Source: Microbulbifer sp. SAOS-129_SWC
GTDB taxonomy: Bacteria; Pseudomonadota; Gammaproteobacteria; Pseudomonadales; Cellvibrionaceae
Length of the DNA stretch: 64,000 nucleotides
Direction: 5' to 3'
Assembly: GCF_039696035.1 (NCBI RefSeq)
Contig: NZ_CP155567.1
Location: forward strand, 757,501-821,500
Positions 17,516 through 27,447 of the stretch are shown here, piece after piece; the stretch's first letter is position 1; every line of letters begins with the position of its first letter. The notes beneath the pieces are model-generated. The model worked only from the letters and a program-made list of their open reading frames with translations. It had not been told where the DNA came from and searched no databases. The translations under genes were made by a program, and so were the position numbers.

Positions 17516-19294
17516 TTAGAGCGCAGCCGTGGCCTGCTCCAGCCAGGCCTGCGTTTTCGCATTCACCAGCGGCATCAGCGTCTCGCGCACGCGCTGGTGG
17601 TAGCGGTTCAGCCAGTCCTTTTCCTGTTCGCTCAGCAGTTCGGGGTCAATCAGTTTGCGCTCGATCGGCGCCAGCGTCAGCTCCTCGAATTCAAGGAAGC
17701 CGCGGTGCTCGGCGCTTTCCTTGATGAACACCAGGTTCTCGATACGGATGCCGTACTGGCCGGTGAGGTAAAAGCCGGGTTCGTTGGACAGGATCATGCC
17801 CGCTTCCAGCGCCACTCCGGTGGCGGCCTTGCCGACCCGCTGGGGCCCCTCGTGCACGCTGAGGAAGCTGCCGACACCGTGGCCGGTGCCGTGGGCGTAG
17901 TCGAGGCCGGCGTCCCACAGGGATTTGCGCGCGAAGGTATCCACCTGCTCACCGCAGGTGCCCCTGGGGAAGCGCAGCGAGGCCAGGGCGATATGGCCTT
18001 TCAGCACGCGGGTGAAATGGTCGCGGGCGTGCGCGGGAAATTCCCCCAGCGCCACGGTGCGGGTCACATCGGTGGTGCCGTCCGGATACTGGCCGCCGGA
18101 GTCGATCAGGTAGATGCCCTCGGCTTTCAGCGCCAGGCTGGATTCACGGCTGACCCGGTAGTGCACGATAGCGCCGTTGGGGCCGTAACCGGAAATGGAA
18201 TCGAAGCTGTCGTCGGCGAAGCCCTCGCGCTGTTCGCGCTTGGCGCGCAGCAGCTGTACCGCTTCGAGTTCGCCGAAACTGTTATCAGCAGTGCCTGCCG
18301 CTACGGCGTCCGGCAGTTCGGCCAGAAATTCGCACAGGGCGGCACCGTCGCGCTCGTGGGCGGCGCGGCTGCCGGCCAGTTCGACGCTGTTCTTGCGTGC
18401 CTTGGCGGCGATGATCGGGTCGCGCTCCTGCAGCAGCTCGATTTCCTGGGCGCGCAGGTGCTGCAGGGTCCAGCAGTTGGTGATGGCCGGATCCACCCAG
18501 ATTCTGGATACATGGTGGCGCTTGGCGGCGGCGAACAGCGCCTCTTTGTCGCTGACGATCGCGACGTCGCTGTTCAGGTGCTCGATCAGCGCCTCGCTGA
18601 CGGCCTCCTGCGCCAGGTACAGGGTGGCGCTGCCGTCGCGATAGAGCAGGGCGCTGGCCAGGGCCACCGGCAGGTGGGGTACGTCATTGCCGCGGATATT
18701 GAACAGCCAGGCGCACACTTCCGGATTGGGCAGCCACAGCGCGTCGGCGCGCTTGTCCGCCAGCCGTGCGGCGATGCGCTGGCGCTTCTCCGCCGAGTGC
18801 TCGCCGGTGAACGTATGCGGATGCGGACGCGCGGTACCGCAGGGGGGCGCCGGGCGATCGCTCCATACGCTATCGATCGGGTTCTGCTCCAGCGGGCGCA
18901 GGGCGATATCGCGCTCGCCGAGGCGTTTCTTCAGCAGCGCCAGGCCGGGCTCGGTGTGCAGGCGCGGGTCGTAACCCAGTGCCTCGCCGGCCTTGAGTTG
19001 CTCGCACAGCCAGTCGGCGATGGCGTTGAGGTCCAGGTTCTCCTGGTCGACGGGCTGGTCGCCGAGTTCCTGCTGGGCCTGCAGCGTGTAGCGCCCGTCC
19101 ACGAACAGTGCTGCGTGCGCGAGCCCCACCGCGGCCATGCCGGCGGAACCGGTAAAGCCGGTCAGCCAGGCCAGGCGCTCGTCGGAAGCCGGCACATATT
19201 CGTTCTGGTACTCGTCGCCGCGGGGTACCAGGAAGGCGTGGACCTGCTGTCGCTGTAATTCGTCCCGCAGTGCCTGTAAACGCTCCCGACTCAT
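17516..19294 (-). CDS. M24B Xaa-Pro aminopeptidase
   Basis: 592 residues, the long three-domain form of aminopeptidase P. Two creatinase-like N-terminal domains (about 1-300; FLVPRGDEYQNEYVP, FTGSAGMAAV) precede the pita-bread metal domain. Metal ligands are visible: LIDSGGQYPDGTTDVTRT (two Asp), HGTGHGVGSFLSVHEGP (His), LSNEPGFYLTGQYGIRIEN (Glu, Glu). It removes N-terminal residues followed by proline; no signal peptide, so cytoplasmic. It follows the 994-residue membrane-protein gene by 50 bp on the same strand and may be co-transcribed with it. Confidence 0.95.
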   Translation of the reverse strand: MSRERLQALRDELQRQQVHAFLVPRGDEYQNEYVPASDERLAWLTGFTGSAGMAAVGLAHAALFVDGRYTLQAQQELGDQPVDQENLDLNAIADWLCEQLKAGEALGYDPRLHTEPGLALLKKRLGERDIALRPLEQNPIDSVWSDRPAPPCGTARPHPHTFTGEHSAEKRQRIAARLADKRADALWLPNPEVCAWLFNIRGNDVPHLPVALASALLYRDGSATLYLAQEAVSEALIEHLNSDVAIVSDKEALFAAAKRHHVSRIWVDPAITNCWTLQHLRAQEIELLQERDPIIAAKARKNSVELAGSRAAHERDGAALCEFLAELPDAVAAGTADNSFGELEAVQLLRAKREQREGFADDSFDSISGYGPNGAIVHYRVSRESSLALKAEGIYLIDSGGQYPDGTTDVTRTVALGEFPAHARDHFTRVLKGHIALASLRFPRGTCGEQVDTFARKSLWDAGLDYAHGTGHGVGSFLSVHEGPQRVGKAATGVALEAGMILSNEPGFYLTGQYGIRIENLVFIKESAEHRGFLEFEELTLAPIERKLIDPELLSEQEKDWLNRYHQRVRETLMPLVNAKTQAWLEQATAAL

Positions 19295-19344
19295 TGTTCA
19301 CCTCAACGTTATTGCGAATATGGGGCGCGCAGTGTAGCAGTGCA

Positions 19345-22329
19345 TCAGCCGTTCAGCGCGACTTCAAAAGGGTACTTCCTGGTGGTGGATTTCTCCACCA
19401 TGTGTATGACCAGTGTGTGCGGCACGCCGCCGATACTCACGCGCACAGTCGAGTGGCCGTCTCTGGTGTCGTAAAGGCTGGCCTGGCCGGAGATGCGCTT
19501 GCCGTCGGCGTCCAGCACCTCGATGGCCGCCAGTCGCCCGGTCTCGCCGCCGAGTTGCAGTGACAGGTCGCGGCGTCCCAGCGCCTTGGGCACCAGCTGC
19601 ACGCCGTCGATACTGTAGGTCTTGCCGTACTCGATGGTGTCGATGCGCCGCTGCTGCAGTGCCAGGGGAAAGTGCAGGGTGATACTGCCCTTGAGGCTCT
19701 GGGGGCGGCCGCCATCGTAGTGAAGCTGTTGCAGACCCGTTTGTGCTTCAAGGTAATCGGCGTTGTTCTGCCACTTGCCGTTGAACAGCCAGCCGGGGCG
19801 GGTCAGGGCAAACTTCTGTGTTGTCTGCAGCGGCTGTTCCTCGCCGCTGGCGTTCACCACCGTGTCGACTTCCAGGCTGGCGCCACTCAGGTTGTGTTCG
19901 AGCCCGGGCAGCAGTGGCGCGCGCAAGTCGAACTGGGCCATCAAGCCGAGGGCGCGGCTGACCTGCAGCTGGGTCAATGCCAGCCGCAGCGGCCCCGCCT
20001 GCGCGCGGCCGAGCGGCGGCGAGAAATAGTCGCTGTCTTTTTTCGCCGGCACGGATGCCTGCAGGGCCTGCTGCAATTGGCCGGGTTCAGCAGCGTGCGT
20101 GGCAAACGGCGGGCTGTAGCTGGTGCTGCGCGGTTGCGGATAGATGTTGCGCAGTTCAAACGGATAGCGAATTTTCTGTGTCGCTTTGGCGAACGTCACC
20201 TGCATGGTCTGCGGTACGCCGTAATAACGCGCGTTGTGCAGGCGGCTGCCACCGAGCACCGGCCCGAAACTGCTGCCGCCGGCGCGCCTGAGGACCTGCC
20301 CCTTGGCGTTGAGGGCGCGCACGGCGAGGATTTGCCCTGTGTCGCCGCTGCTGCGGTAGCTGAGGCTGCCGGCCTCTATCTCGCCGAACGCCACGCGCGC
20401 GCCGCCGAACTCGAGGCTCTTGCCGGCGAAGGGCGCGTGCACCACTTTGTCGATGGTTTCCACTGGCTGCAAAAGCTCGATGGCGCCGCGGATCTGTGCC
20501 ACCTGGTCCAGCCGTGCGCCGCTGCGCAGCTGGATTTTCTTGGTGGCGCGGTTCTCCCGATAGTCGGTGGCCTCGCCGTTGTTGTACAGGGAACCACTGC
20601 TGGCGGAGCCGAAGTCCGCCGCTTGGCGGTTTTTGTCGCTGCCGCACCCGGGGGTATCGAGCAGGGACTGGCCGGCGGCGTCCAGCGCATCGGCGACGAT
20701 CACTCGCGCGGTGTGGCCGTCATCGGCCATATTCTGCAGGCCGCGGGCCCTGGCCTGTAGTTCCACGAAGGGCGCGCCGGTGTCGGCGACCCCGATGCTT
20801 TCGACTCCGAGGGCGAAGGGGCCGTCGCTCCACGCGCTGGGCGCGTCCGCCAGGCCGGGGCTGTCGGCAAAGGACGGCAGTTGCGCCGGGTCGTACTGTC
20901 GATCGAATTTCGCCGCATCCTTGTCGATCTGTTCGGTCGGTGCGCTGGCGCCGGCGAGTTTGATATCGGTGCTGGCAAACAGGCCGGTCAGGGCGGCGTC
21001 CACGGCGCGGCGGATATCGTCACTGAAATGGCGGTCCAGTGAGACCTCTGCACCGAGCTGGTTGTGCCGGCGGAAGACGGAAACGCGCTCGAACAGCCGC
21101 GCCAGTTCCGGCAGGCGCTGGTCCAGCTTGCTGCGGACTTCCGCCAGGGCGCTGTCGAGTGCGGCCTGCTTGCGGTCGAGGAAGTCGCCGTCGCTGCTGC
21201 TGGCGGCGGCGCTCAACACCAGCCCCGGTGGCGCGACGGATGCCTGCACGCCCAGATAGCCGGCCTCGATGGCCGCCAGGTCTCCACTCGCACCGGACAG
21301 CATCATGCCGGCGATACCGTGCACGCCTTTGGCGGCGGATTTGGGCGCGAAGATGCCCACGCTGGCAATACGCGTGCCGCGGAAGTCGCGCCAGGCCTGC
21401 AGCGGTATCTCCGCCTCTGCCTGTTGCTGCAACCGTTGCAGCAGTGGCGCCAGCCGCTGTGGCGGGGCGAAGACGATGCGTTGCGGAGTGATATCGACGG
21501 CGAATATGCGCGCCTGCTGGCAACTGGACGCGGGCGCGGTGCGCACGCGGATGGCGCTGTCACCGTCGACGGGCGGTAGCAGTTCGTAATGGGTGCGCAG
21601 AAAGCGCTGCACGCGCTCGCGGTCGAAGTGGCCCTGCAGAACGCCGGCGATGGCGAAGCCGTCGTCGCCGGGGTAAGCACCCACCAGCGCCAGGTCCACC
21701 GCCTCGCGCGGATCGACACCGGCGCGCATCAGGTCGCCGAACAGGTCGCCACTGCCTGCGGCCGGTACCAGTGCGGAGTCGTCGCTGCCGAGATAGCGCT
21801 TCTCCAGTTCCGCCGCCCGGTGCACATCGACATGGGCCAGCAGCAGGAGGTCCTGTTGTGCCAGGGCGGCTTCGAGCGCCGGCAGTTGCGGCGACTCTTC
21901 ATGATGCCACAGCGGCAGGGTGTACCAGGCGGCCAGTCCGACCGCTGCGCACAGTACCAACGCCGCGCCCGCCCACAGCGGCGCGCGGCGGGAGGGGCGG
22001 GTGGAAGAGGGTGCGGACGGGGGGGCGGACGGGGGGGCGGAAGAGGGCGCGGAAGCCGCTGCCGATGTGGGCGGTGCAGCCTCGGGGGGCGTGCTCTGCG
22101 CGGTCTCCAGCAGTTCCAGCTCGGCCCCGGCACGGTGGAAGATCCTGCGGATGTTGTCCACCTTGGCGCGATCGTCGCTCTCGAAGACCGTTTTCGGCCA
22201 TTGGCGGAAGAAGCTCCGCTCGACCACGTCTTCGGTGATTTTCAGCGCAGTGGCCAGCCGCGCTATCGCTTCCGCGCGCCCGGTGCTGTCCTGCAGCTTG
22301 CCCCTGAATATCAGTCGATAGTGCCCCAT
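19345..22329 (-). CDS. large membrane-anchored protein of unknown function
   Basis: 994 residues from ATG 22329, chosen because AGGGAAG lies just upstream; the open frame reaches back to 22431 without support. Residues 1-75 form a small domain (YRLIFRGKL...ERSFFRQWP...FHRAGAELELLE) seen at the N-terminus of various proteobacterial membrane proteins. A Pro/Ala/Ser-rich stretch (78-115) precedes one membrane helix (about 117-140) and a large, probably periplasmic region of 850 residues. The C-terminal part holds two similar beta-rich segments, each with VPxT(M/L)xVxx and a YPFE(L/V) ending. No catalytic motif was seen. The low-complexity stretch contains two C7 tracts (22019-22037). Its role is unknown. 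Confidence 0.7.
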   Translation of the reverse strand: MGHYRLIFRGKLQDSTGRAEAIARLATALKITEDVVERSFFRQWPKTVFESDDRAKVDNIRRIFHRAGAELELLETAQSTPPEAAPPTSAAASAPSSAPPSAPPSAPSSTRPSRRAPLWAGAALVLCAAVGLAAWYTLPLWHHEESPQLPALEAALAQQDLLLLAHVDVHRAAELEKRYLGSDDSALVPAAGSGDLFGDLMRAGVDPREAVDLALVGAYPGDDGFAIAGVLQGHFDRERVQRFLRTHYELLPPVDGDSAIRVRTAPASSCQQARIFAVDITPQRIVFAPPQRLAPLLQRLQQQAEAEIPLQAWRDFRGTRIASVGIFAPKSAAKGVHGIAGMMLSGASGDLAAIEAGYLGVQASVAPPGLVLSAAASSSDGDFLDRKQAALDSALAEVRSKLDQRLPELARLFERVSVFRRHNQLGAEVSLDRHFSDDIRRAVDAALTGLFASTDIKLAGASAPTEQIDKDAAKFDRQYDPAQLPSFADSPGLADAPSAWSDGPFALGVESIGVADTGAPFVELQARARGLQNMADDGHTARVIVADALDAAGQSLLDTPGCGSDKNRQAADFGSASSGSLYNNGEATDYRENRATKKIQLRSGARLDQVAQIRGAIELLQPVETIDKVVHAPFAGKSLEFGGARVAFGEIEAGSLSYRSSGDTGQILAVRALNAKGQVLRRAGGSSFGPVLGGSRLHNARYYGVPQTMQVTFAKATQKIRYPFELRNIYPQPRSTSYSPPFATHAAEPGQLQQALQASVPAKKDSDYFSPPLGRAQAGPLRLALTQLQVSRALGLMAQFDLRAPLLPGLEHNLSGASLEVDTVVNASGEEQPLQTTQKFALTRPGWLFNGKWQNNADYLEAQTGLQQLHYDGGRPQSLKGSITLHFPLALQQRRIDTIEYGKTYSIDGVQLVPKALGRRDLSLQLGGETGRLAAIEVLDADGKRISGQASLYDTRDGHSTVRVSIGGVPHTLVIHMVEKSTTRKYPFEVALNG

Positions 22330-22427
22330 TACTTCCCTGTCTCCGTTATTTTTATGATGGTGCGACCCATTGTTCACGGTCACACTGTATTTGTCGAATC
22401 GGTCACAAAATCCGCATCCCGGCTTTT

Positions 22428-22456
22428 TCACGCCCGGCAGCGGCGGCGTGTATAAT
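22428..22456 (+). promoter_or_regulatory. prfC: promoter of prfC
   Basis: TTCACG (22428-22433), 17-bp spacer, TATAAT (22451-22456), preceded by TG. It lies 48 bp before the prfC start in the divergent intergenic region and is the clearest sigma-70 promoter in the window. Confidence 0.7.
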
Positions 22457-22503
22457 GCGCGCCTTCAATTTCCACCTTGTTCCACGTTGTAGCCACTGAA
22501 ATT

Positions 22504-24096
22504 ATGGGCCAGAGTTCCTCTCCCGCGGCACTGGCAGGCATTGCCGGCCGCCGTACCTTCGCGATCATCTCCCACCCGGACGCCGGTAAAACGACGGTGA
22601 CCGAAAAGCTGCTGCTGTTCGGGAATGCGATCCAGCTGGCCGGCTCGGTCAAGGGCAAGAAGGGCCCGCACGCGCGCTCCGACTGGATGACCATGGAGCA
22701 GGAGCGGGGCATCTCGGTGACCTCCTCGGTCATGCAGTTCCCTTACAAAGATCGCACCGTCAACCTGCTGGATACCCCGGGGCACGAGGACTTCTCCGAG
22801 GACACCTACCGGGTGCTGACCGCGGTGGATTCCGCACTGATGGTGATCGACGGCGCCAAGGGCGTCGAGGACCGCACTATCAAGCTGATGAACGTGTGCC
22901 GCCTGCGCACCACGCCGATCCTGTCGTTTATCAACAAGCTCGACCGCGATATCCGCGACCCGATCGAGGTGATGGACGAGATCGAGGAGGTGCTGAATAT
23001 CCAGGCGGCGCCGATCAACTGGCCGCTGGGCTCAGGCCAGCACTTCAAGGGCGTGTACAACCTCTACACCGACACCATCCACGTGTTCAAGCAGGGCCAG
23101 GGTCACACCATCCCCGAGGATGTGCAGATCAAGGGGCTGGACTCGGCCGAGGCGAGCGAACTGCTGGGCGAGGACGCCGACAACATTCGCGAAGAGATCG
23201 AGCTGGTGCGCGGCGCCACCCACGAGTTCGACCTGGAGGCCTACCGGAAAGGCGAGCTGACACCGGTGTTCTTCGGTACCGCGCTCGGCAACTTCGGCGT
23301 GCGCGAGATGCTCGACGGCTTTGTCGAGTGGGCGCCGGGTCCGCAGCCGCGTGAAACCAACGAGCGTATCGTGGAGCCGTCGGAAGAGAAGTTCTCGGGT
23401 TTCGTGTTCAAGATCCAGGCGAACATGGACCCGAAACACCGCGACCGCATTGCGTTTATGCGCGTATGCTCCGGTACCTACAGCCGCGGTATGAAAATGA
23501 AACACGTACGCCTGGGCAAAGACGTGAAGATTGCCGATGCGGTGACCTTTATGGCCGGTGACCGCACCCATGTGGAGGAGGCCATCGCCGGCGATATCAT
23601 CGGCCTGCACAACCACGGCACCATCCAGATCGGCGACACCTTTAGCGAAGGGGAAAAGCTCAAGTTCACCGGTATCCCCAACTTCGCGCCGGAACTGTTC
23701 CGCCGCATCCGCCTGAAAGACCCGCTCAAGCTGAAGCAGCTGCAGAAGGGCCTGCAGCAGCTCTCGGAAGAGGGCTCCACCCAGGTGTTCTTCCCGCTGG
23801 ACAACAACGACATTATCGTCGGCGCCGTGGGGGTGCTGCAGTTTGAAGTGGTCGCCTACCGCCTGAAGGACGAGTACAAGGTGGAAGCCATTTACGAAAA
23901 CGTGAATGTGAACACCGCCCGCTGGGTCGACAGCGACAGCGCCAAGGAGCTGGATAACTTCAAGCGCAAGGCCAGCATCAACCTGGCGCTGGACGGCTCC
24001 GGCCACCTGACCTACTTGGCGCCGACACGGGTCAACCTGCAGCTGGCGGAAGAGCGTTACCCGGATGTCCGTTTTTACGCGACCCGCGAGCACTAA
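22504..24096 (+). CDS. prfC: peptide chain release factor 3
   Basis: 530 residues, matching E. coli RF3 (529). Translational GTPase with G1 [10 protein letters not shown]2-region [11 protein letters not shown]3 DTPGHEDF, G4 [10 protein letters not shown], then domains II and III with the RF3-type [17 protein letters not shown] near the C-terminus. RF3 removes RF1/RF2 from the ribosome after peptide release. ATG 22504 is preferred to an upstream frame start at 22477 because it matches the family N-terminus. A strong promoter lies 48 bp upstream. Confidence 0.97.
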   Translation: MGQSSSPAALAGIAGRRTFAIISHPDAGKTTVTEKLLLFGNAIQLAGSVKGKKGPHARSDWMTMEQERGISVTSSVMQFPYKDRTVNLLDTPGHEDFSEDTYRVLTAVDSALMVIDGAKGVEDRTIKLMNVCRLRTTPILSFINKLDRDIRDPIEVMDEIEEVLNIQAAPINWPLGSGQHFKGVYNLYTDTIHVFKQGQGHTIPEDVQIKGLDSAEASELLGEDADNIREEIELVRGATHEFDLEAYRKGELTPVFFGTALGNFGVREMLDGFVEWAPGPQPRETNERIVEPSEEKFSGFVFKIQANMDPKHRDRIAFMRVCSGTYSRGMKMKHVRLGKDVKIADAVTFMAGDRTHVEEAIAGDIIGLHNHGTIQIGDTFSEGEKLKFTGIPNFAPELFRRIRLKDPLKLKQLQKGLQQLSEEGSTQVFFPLDNNDIIVGAVGVLQFEVVAYRLKDEYKVEAIYENVNVNTARWVDSDSAKELDNFKRKASINLALDGSGHLTYLAPTRVNLQLAEERYPDVRFYATREH

Positions 24097-24200
24097 TACG
24101 GGCACACACCCGGGGGCTTGGGCAGGGGGCGGCGCTGTGCGCATCGCTACTGAAGCCCGCGTGCATGCGAACGGGTAATAACATTGAGTGAAGAATTGAC

Positions 24201-24803
24201 GTGAGTATTCCAAAACAACTGCCAGATGAAATGCCGCGTATTGGCAACCGGTTTACCAAGGCCATCGGCCTGCTGATCGTGAAAATGCTCGGCTGGCGTA
24301 TCGAAGGCGAGTTCCCGCCGGAGAAAAAAGTGATGGTGGCGCTGGCCCCGCACACCTCCAACTGGGATTTTGTCGTCGCCATGCCGTTTATCATGGCACT
24401 GCGTCTCAAAGCGTCCTGGCTGATGAAGAAAGAGGCCTTCTTTTTTCCGTTCAAGAACCTGTTCAAATGGCTGGGCGGTATTCCCACTGATCGCAAGGCG
24501 CCGGGAGGCATGGCCAAGCAGGTGGCGGTCCAGTTCCGCGAGAATGAAAAAATGTGGGTGGCGATTACCCCCGAGGGCACCCGCAAGAAAACGGCGAAGT
24601 GGAAAAACGGCTTCCTGCGCATCGCCTATGCCGCGAATATCCCCATACTGCTGATAGCCTGGGATTTCACCAACAAGTGTATACGGGTGGACTCGCTGTA
24701 TCGGCCCACCGGCGACCTGGATACCGATATGCACGAAATCCGCAAACGCTTTGACAAGTACCAGGGCCGCCACCCGCAAAATCAGTCGCCGGCGGTAGAC
24801 TGA
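24201..24803 (+). CDS. PlsC-like lysophospholipid acyltransferase
   Basis: 200 residues. The acyltransferase motif I HTSNWD (H-x4-D) and motif III PEGTR are both intact, with GGIPTDR between them as the glycerol-phosphate-binding block. Such short proteins acylate lysophospholipids or related glycolipids at the inner membrane; the exact acceptor is not evident. Starts at GTG 24201. It sits 104 bp after prfC and 21 bp before a TSUP permease gene on the same strand, so it probably opens a small operon running to the M28 peptidase. Confidence 0.88.
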   Translation: MSIPKQLPDEMPRIGNRFTKAIGLLIVKMLGWRIEGEFPPEKKVMVALAPHTSNWDFVVAMPFIMALRLKASWLMKKEAFFFPFKNLFKWLGGIPTDRKAPGGMAKQVAVQFRENEKMWVAITPEGTRKKTAKWKNGFLRIAYAANIPILLIAWDFTNKCIRVDSLYRPTGDLDTDMHEIRKRFDKYQGRHPQNQSPAVD

Positions 24804-24824
24804 CAGGAGGGGCGGATTACGGTC

Positions 24825-25589
24825 ATGGATCTGAGCGGCGACCTGTCCCTCCTCACCCTGCTGGTCCTGACCGCAGTCGCCTTTGCTGCGGGATTTATCA
24901 GTGCCATCGCCGGCGGCGGTGGCATCATCACCCTGCCGGCGCTGCTGTGGGCCGGGGTTTCACCGCTGGATGCGCTGGGCACCAATAAGTTCCAGAGCGT
25001 CTTCGGCACCGCTTCATCGGCGCTCAACTATTTCCAGAAGGGCCACCTCGACTTCCGGCCGCTCGGGTCGGCGCTGGTGGCGGCGGTGTGCGGCTCCGCG
25101 CTGGGGACCTGGACTGTGACGCGGCTCGGCGGCGAACAACTGCAGACGCTGCTGCCGCTACTGCTGATTGCCATCGCCGTCTATTTCGCCTGTTCACCCC
25201 GCATCTCCGACCTCGACTCGCAACCGCGTATGAGCAACGGCTCTTTCAACCTGCTGGTGGGCAGCGGCGTTGGCTTTTACGGTGGATTCTTTGGCCCCGG
25301 TATGGGATCGATGAGTGCACTGGCATTCTCGGCACTACTCGGTTACAACATGCGCAGGGCTACCGCCCATACCAAACCGCTGGTGTTGGCCACCAACATC
25401 ACCTCAATGGTGATCTTCATGGCCGGCGGCCACCTGCTGCCGTGGCTGGCCGTATCGATGTCCGCGGCGCAGTTCCTCGGAGCGCGGCTGGGATCCAACC
25501 TGGTGATTGCACGCGGAGCGGTGCTGATCAAACCGGTGCTCATCCTGGCCACCATCGCCGCCGCGATCAAGCTGTTGCTGGAGTCCTGA
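24825..25589 (+). CDS. TSUP (TauE/SafE-family) membrane permease
   Basis: 254 residues with about eight membrane helices in two related halves: AAGFISAIAGGGGIITLPALL...LGTNKFQ near the N-terminus and YGGFFGPGMGS...KPLVLATNITSM in the second half. The family exports sulfite, sulfoacetate or other organic sulfur anions, or sometimes imports them; no substrate clue is present. AGGAGGGG lies upstream of ATG 24825. The stop is 2 bp from the next gene's start. Confidence 0.92.
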   Translation: MDLSGDLSLLTLLVLTAVAFAAGFISAIAGGGGIITLPALLWAGVSPLDALGTNKFQSVFGTASSALNYFQKGHLDFRPLGSALVAAVCGSALGTWTVTRLGGEQLQTLLPLLLIAIAVYFACSPRISDLDSQPRMSNGSFNLLVGSGVGFYGGFFGPGMGSMSALAFSALLGYNMRRATAHTKPLVLATNITSMVIFMAGGHLLPWLAVSMSAAQFLGARLGSNLVIARGAVLIKPVLILATIAAAIKLLLES

Positions 25590-25591
25590 CT

Positions 25592-25936
25592 ATGCAAGTT
25601 GTGGTTACCCTGGGCCTTTCCTTTTTATTCTTCGCCCTGATAATCTGGGGGTTTATGCATATGCGCACTCCGCGCTTTCGCATGGATCGCACCCAATTCC
25701 GCCAGGGGTTGGAGGATGTCATTACCGGACAGGCGGATGACAACCATTGGCGCGTGTTGGTCGGCTACCCGATGCGCCACGACCCGGAACTGGAGCGGCT
25801 GCGGCGGGAATGCCTGGCCATCGAGGATGAAGAATACACCGGCGGGACGCCGTACCTGTTTACCGAGGCCGGTATCGAACGCCTGCGCGCGGTGCGCCAC
25901 CGGCTGCTGCAACTGACTGAAAAAAACAACGAGTAA
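25592..25936 (+). CDS. small membrane-anchored protein of unknown function
   Basis: 114 residues. One N-terminal membrane helix (about 3-22, LGLSFLFFALIIWGF) and a soluble part with WRVLVGYPMRHDPELERLRREC and a GGTPYLFTEAGIERLR segment. Similar short proteins occur in related marine gammaproteobacteria, but no function is known to me. The start at 25592 is placed 2 bp after the TSUP stop; a long frame upstream is the permease read in another frame. Translational coupling suggests a link to the permease. Confidence 0.75.
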   Translation: MQVVVTLGLSFLFFALIIWGFMHMRTPRFRMDRTQFRQGLEDVITGQADDNHWRVLVGYPMRHDPELERLRRECLAIEDEEYTGGTPYLFTEAGIERLRAVRHRLLQLTEKNNE

Positions 25937-25953
25937 AGACTGGGGGCAAATCC

Positions 25954-27360
25954 ATGTATAAACCACTGCTGACCCTGACCGGGGGGCTGGTCGCGGCGCT
26001 GGCGCTCAGCGCTGCGCAGGCGAAACCGCTGAGCCAGGAAGACCTGTCGGTCGCCGAAGTGCTGCGCGATCGCGCACTGCAATCCTCCGATGCCTACAGC
26101 ATCGTCGAATCACTGACGGTCGAGGTGGGGCCGCGCCGCACCGGCACCGAGGGCGATAAGCGCGCGGTGGCCTGGGCAATGAACAAGATGCAGGAGCTCG
26201 GTTTCGACCGCGTCTACACCGAGCAGATTGCGGTGCCGCGTTGGCGTCGCGGCCACGCGCACGCGGAAGTGGTGGCACCCTTCCCGCAGCCGTTGGTGGT
26301 TACCTCTCTGGGCTACGGCGCGGCCACGCCGGAAGGCGGCCTGAGCGCGGATATCGTCGAGTTCGACGATGTGGATGCGCTGATCAACGCCCCGGCGGAC
26401 GAGGTCAAGGGCAAGATCGCGTTTATCAACAAGCGCATGGAGCGCGCCCGCACCGGTGAGGGCTACGGCCCGGCGGTGAAGGGGCGCAGCCTTGGCATGC
26501 GCACCGCTGCCGAGAAGGGCGCCGTGGCGATGCTGCTGCGCTCCGTGGGCACCGACCACGACCGCATTCCCCACACCGGAATGATGTCCATCAACGACGT
26601 CGAAAATCCGATCCCGGCCCTGGCGCTGTCGGCCCCGGACGCCAACCAGCTGGAAGCCATGCTCAAGCGCGGCAAGCCGGTGCAGGTCAAACTCGACGTG
26701 GATACCGAACGCCTGGCCGATGGCCCCTCGTACAACGTGATCGGCGAAATCACTGGCCGCGAAAAGCCCGACGAAGCGGTTGTGATCGGTGCGCACCTGG
26801 ACAGCTGGGACGAGGGCACCGGGGCCATCGACGACGGCGCCGGTGTGGGCATCGTGATGGAAACCGCACGCATGATCTCCGAATTGCCCCAGCGCCCGCG
26901 CCGCACCCTGCGTGTGGTCCTGTTCGGCGCCGAGGAGATCGGCCTGGTGGGTGCCGAGCAGTATGTGGAAGCACACCAGAGCGAGCTCGACAATATCGTC
27001 GCCGTGTCTGAATCCGATTTCGGTGCCGGAAAAATCTGGCGCTTCGACACCCGCATCCCCGACAACAAGTTCGATGTGGCCGACCAGATGATGCAGCTGC
27101 TCGCGCCGCTGGGTATCAAGCGCGGTAATAACAAGTCCCACGGCGGTTCCGACAGCGAGCCGTTCGTCGCCCGCGGCGTGCCGGCGTTCGGTCTCTACCA
27201 GGATGGTACCGATTACTTCGATTACCACCACACCGCCAACGACACCCTGGACAAGGTGGATCCAGACGATCTGAAGCAGAATGTGGCGGCGTGGATCGTG
27301 GTGTCTTTCCTCGCTGCGGAAATGCGGGATGACTTCGGCCGGATCCCCGCCGAGCACTGA
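25954..27360 (+). CDS. secreted M28-family metallopeptidase
   Basis: 468 residues with a signal peptide (about 1-23, cleavage near AQA). A PA-type insert (about 125-240) sits within the aminopeptidase fold. Zinc ligands of the M28 family are visible: GAHLDSWDEGTGAIDDGAG (His, Asp), FGAEEIGLVG (Glu pair), SESDFGAG (Asp) and FDYHHTANDTLDK (His). It should be a periplasmic or secreted aminopeptidase or carboxypeptidase that trims peptides. It follows the small membrane protein by 17 bp and ends at a bidirectional terminator. Confidence 0.93.
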   Translation: MYKPLLTLTGGLVAALALSAAQAKPLSQEDLSVAEVLRDRALQSSDAYSIVESLTVEVGPRRTGTEGDKRAVAWAMNKMQELGFDRVYTEQIAVPRWRRGHAHAEVVAPFPQPLVVTSLGYGAATPEGGLSADIVEFDDVDALINAPADEVKGKIAFINKRMERARTGEGYGPAVKGRSLGMRTAAEKGAVAMLLRSVGTDHDRIPHTGMMSINDVENPIPALALSAPDANQLEAMLKRGKPVQVKLDVDTERLADGPSYNVIGEITGREKPDEAVVIGAHLDSWDEGTGAIDDGAGVGIVMETARMISELPQRPRRTLRVVLFGAEEIGLVGAEQYVEAHQSELDNIVAVSESDFGAGKIWRFDTRIPDNKFDVADQMMQLLAPLGIKRGNNKSHGGSDSEPFVARGVPAFGLYQDGTDYFDYHHTANDTLDKVDPDDLKQNVAAWIVVSFLAAEMRDDFGRIPAEH

Positions 27361-27415
27361 TTGCCGCACAAAAGCCGGTTGCGCCCAACAGCCGGCGACA
27401 GAACGCCACTTGAAG

Positions 27416-27441
27416 AGCCCCGCCCTGAGGCGGGGTTTTTT
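27416..27441. terminator. terminator between convergent genes
   Basis: CCCCGCC-CTGA-GGCGGGG followed by six T residues, 55 bp after the M28 peptidase stop. It also stands at the end of the leftward HupE-like gene, though with a weak A-run on that side. Confidence 0.9.
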
Positions 27442-27447
27442 ATACGC

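Noticed and set aside
17597..19258. 553-codon frame antisense to the M24 peptidase, and similar long antisense frames opposite leuA, prfC, the M28 peptidase and the MFS-acyltransferase
   Set aside because: GC-driven shadows of recognised genes; no family motif or start context.
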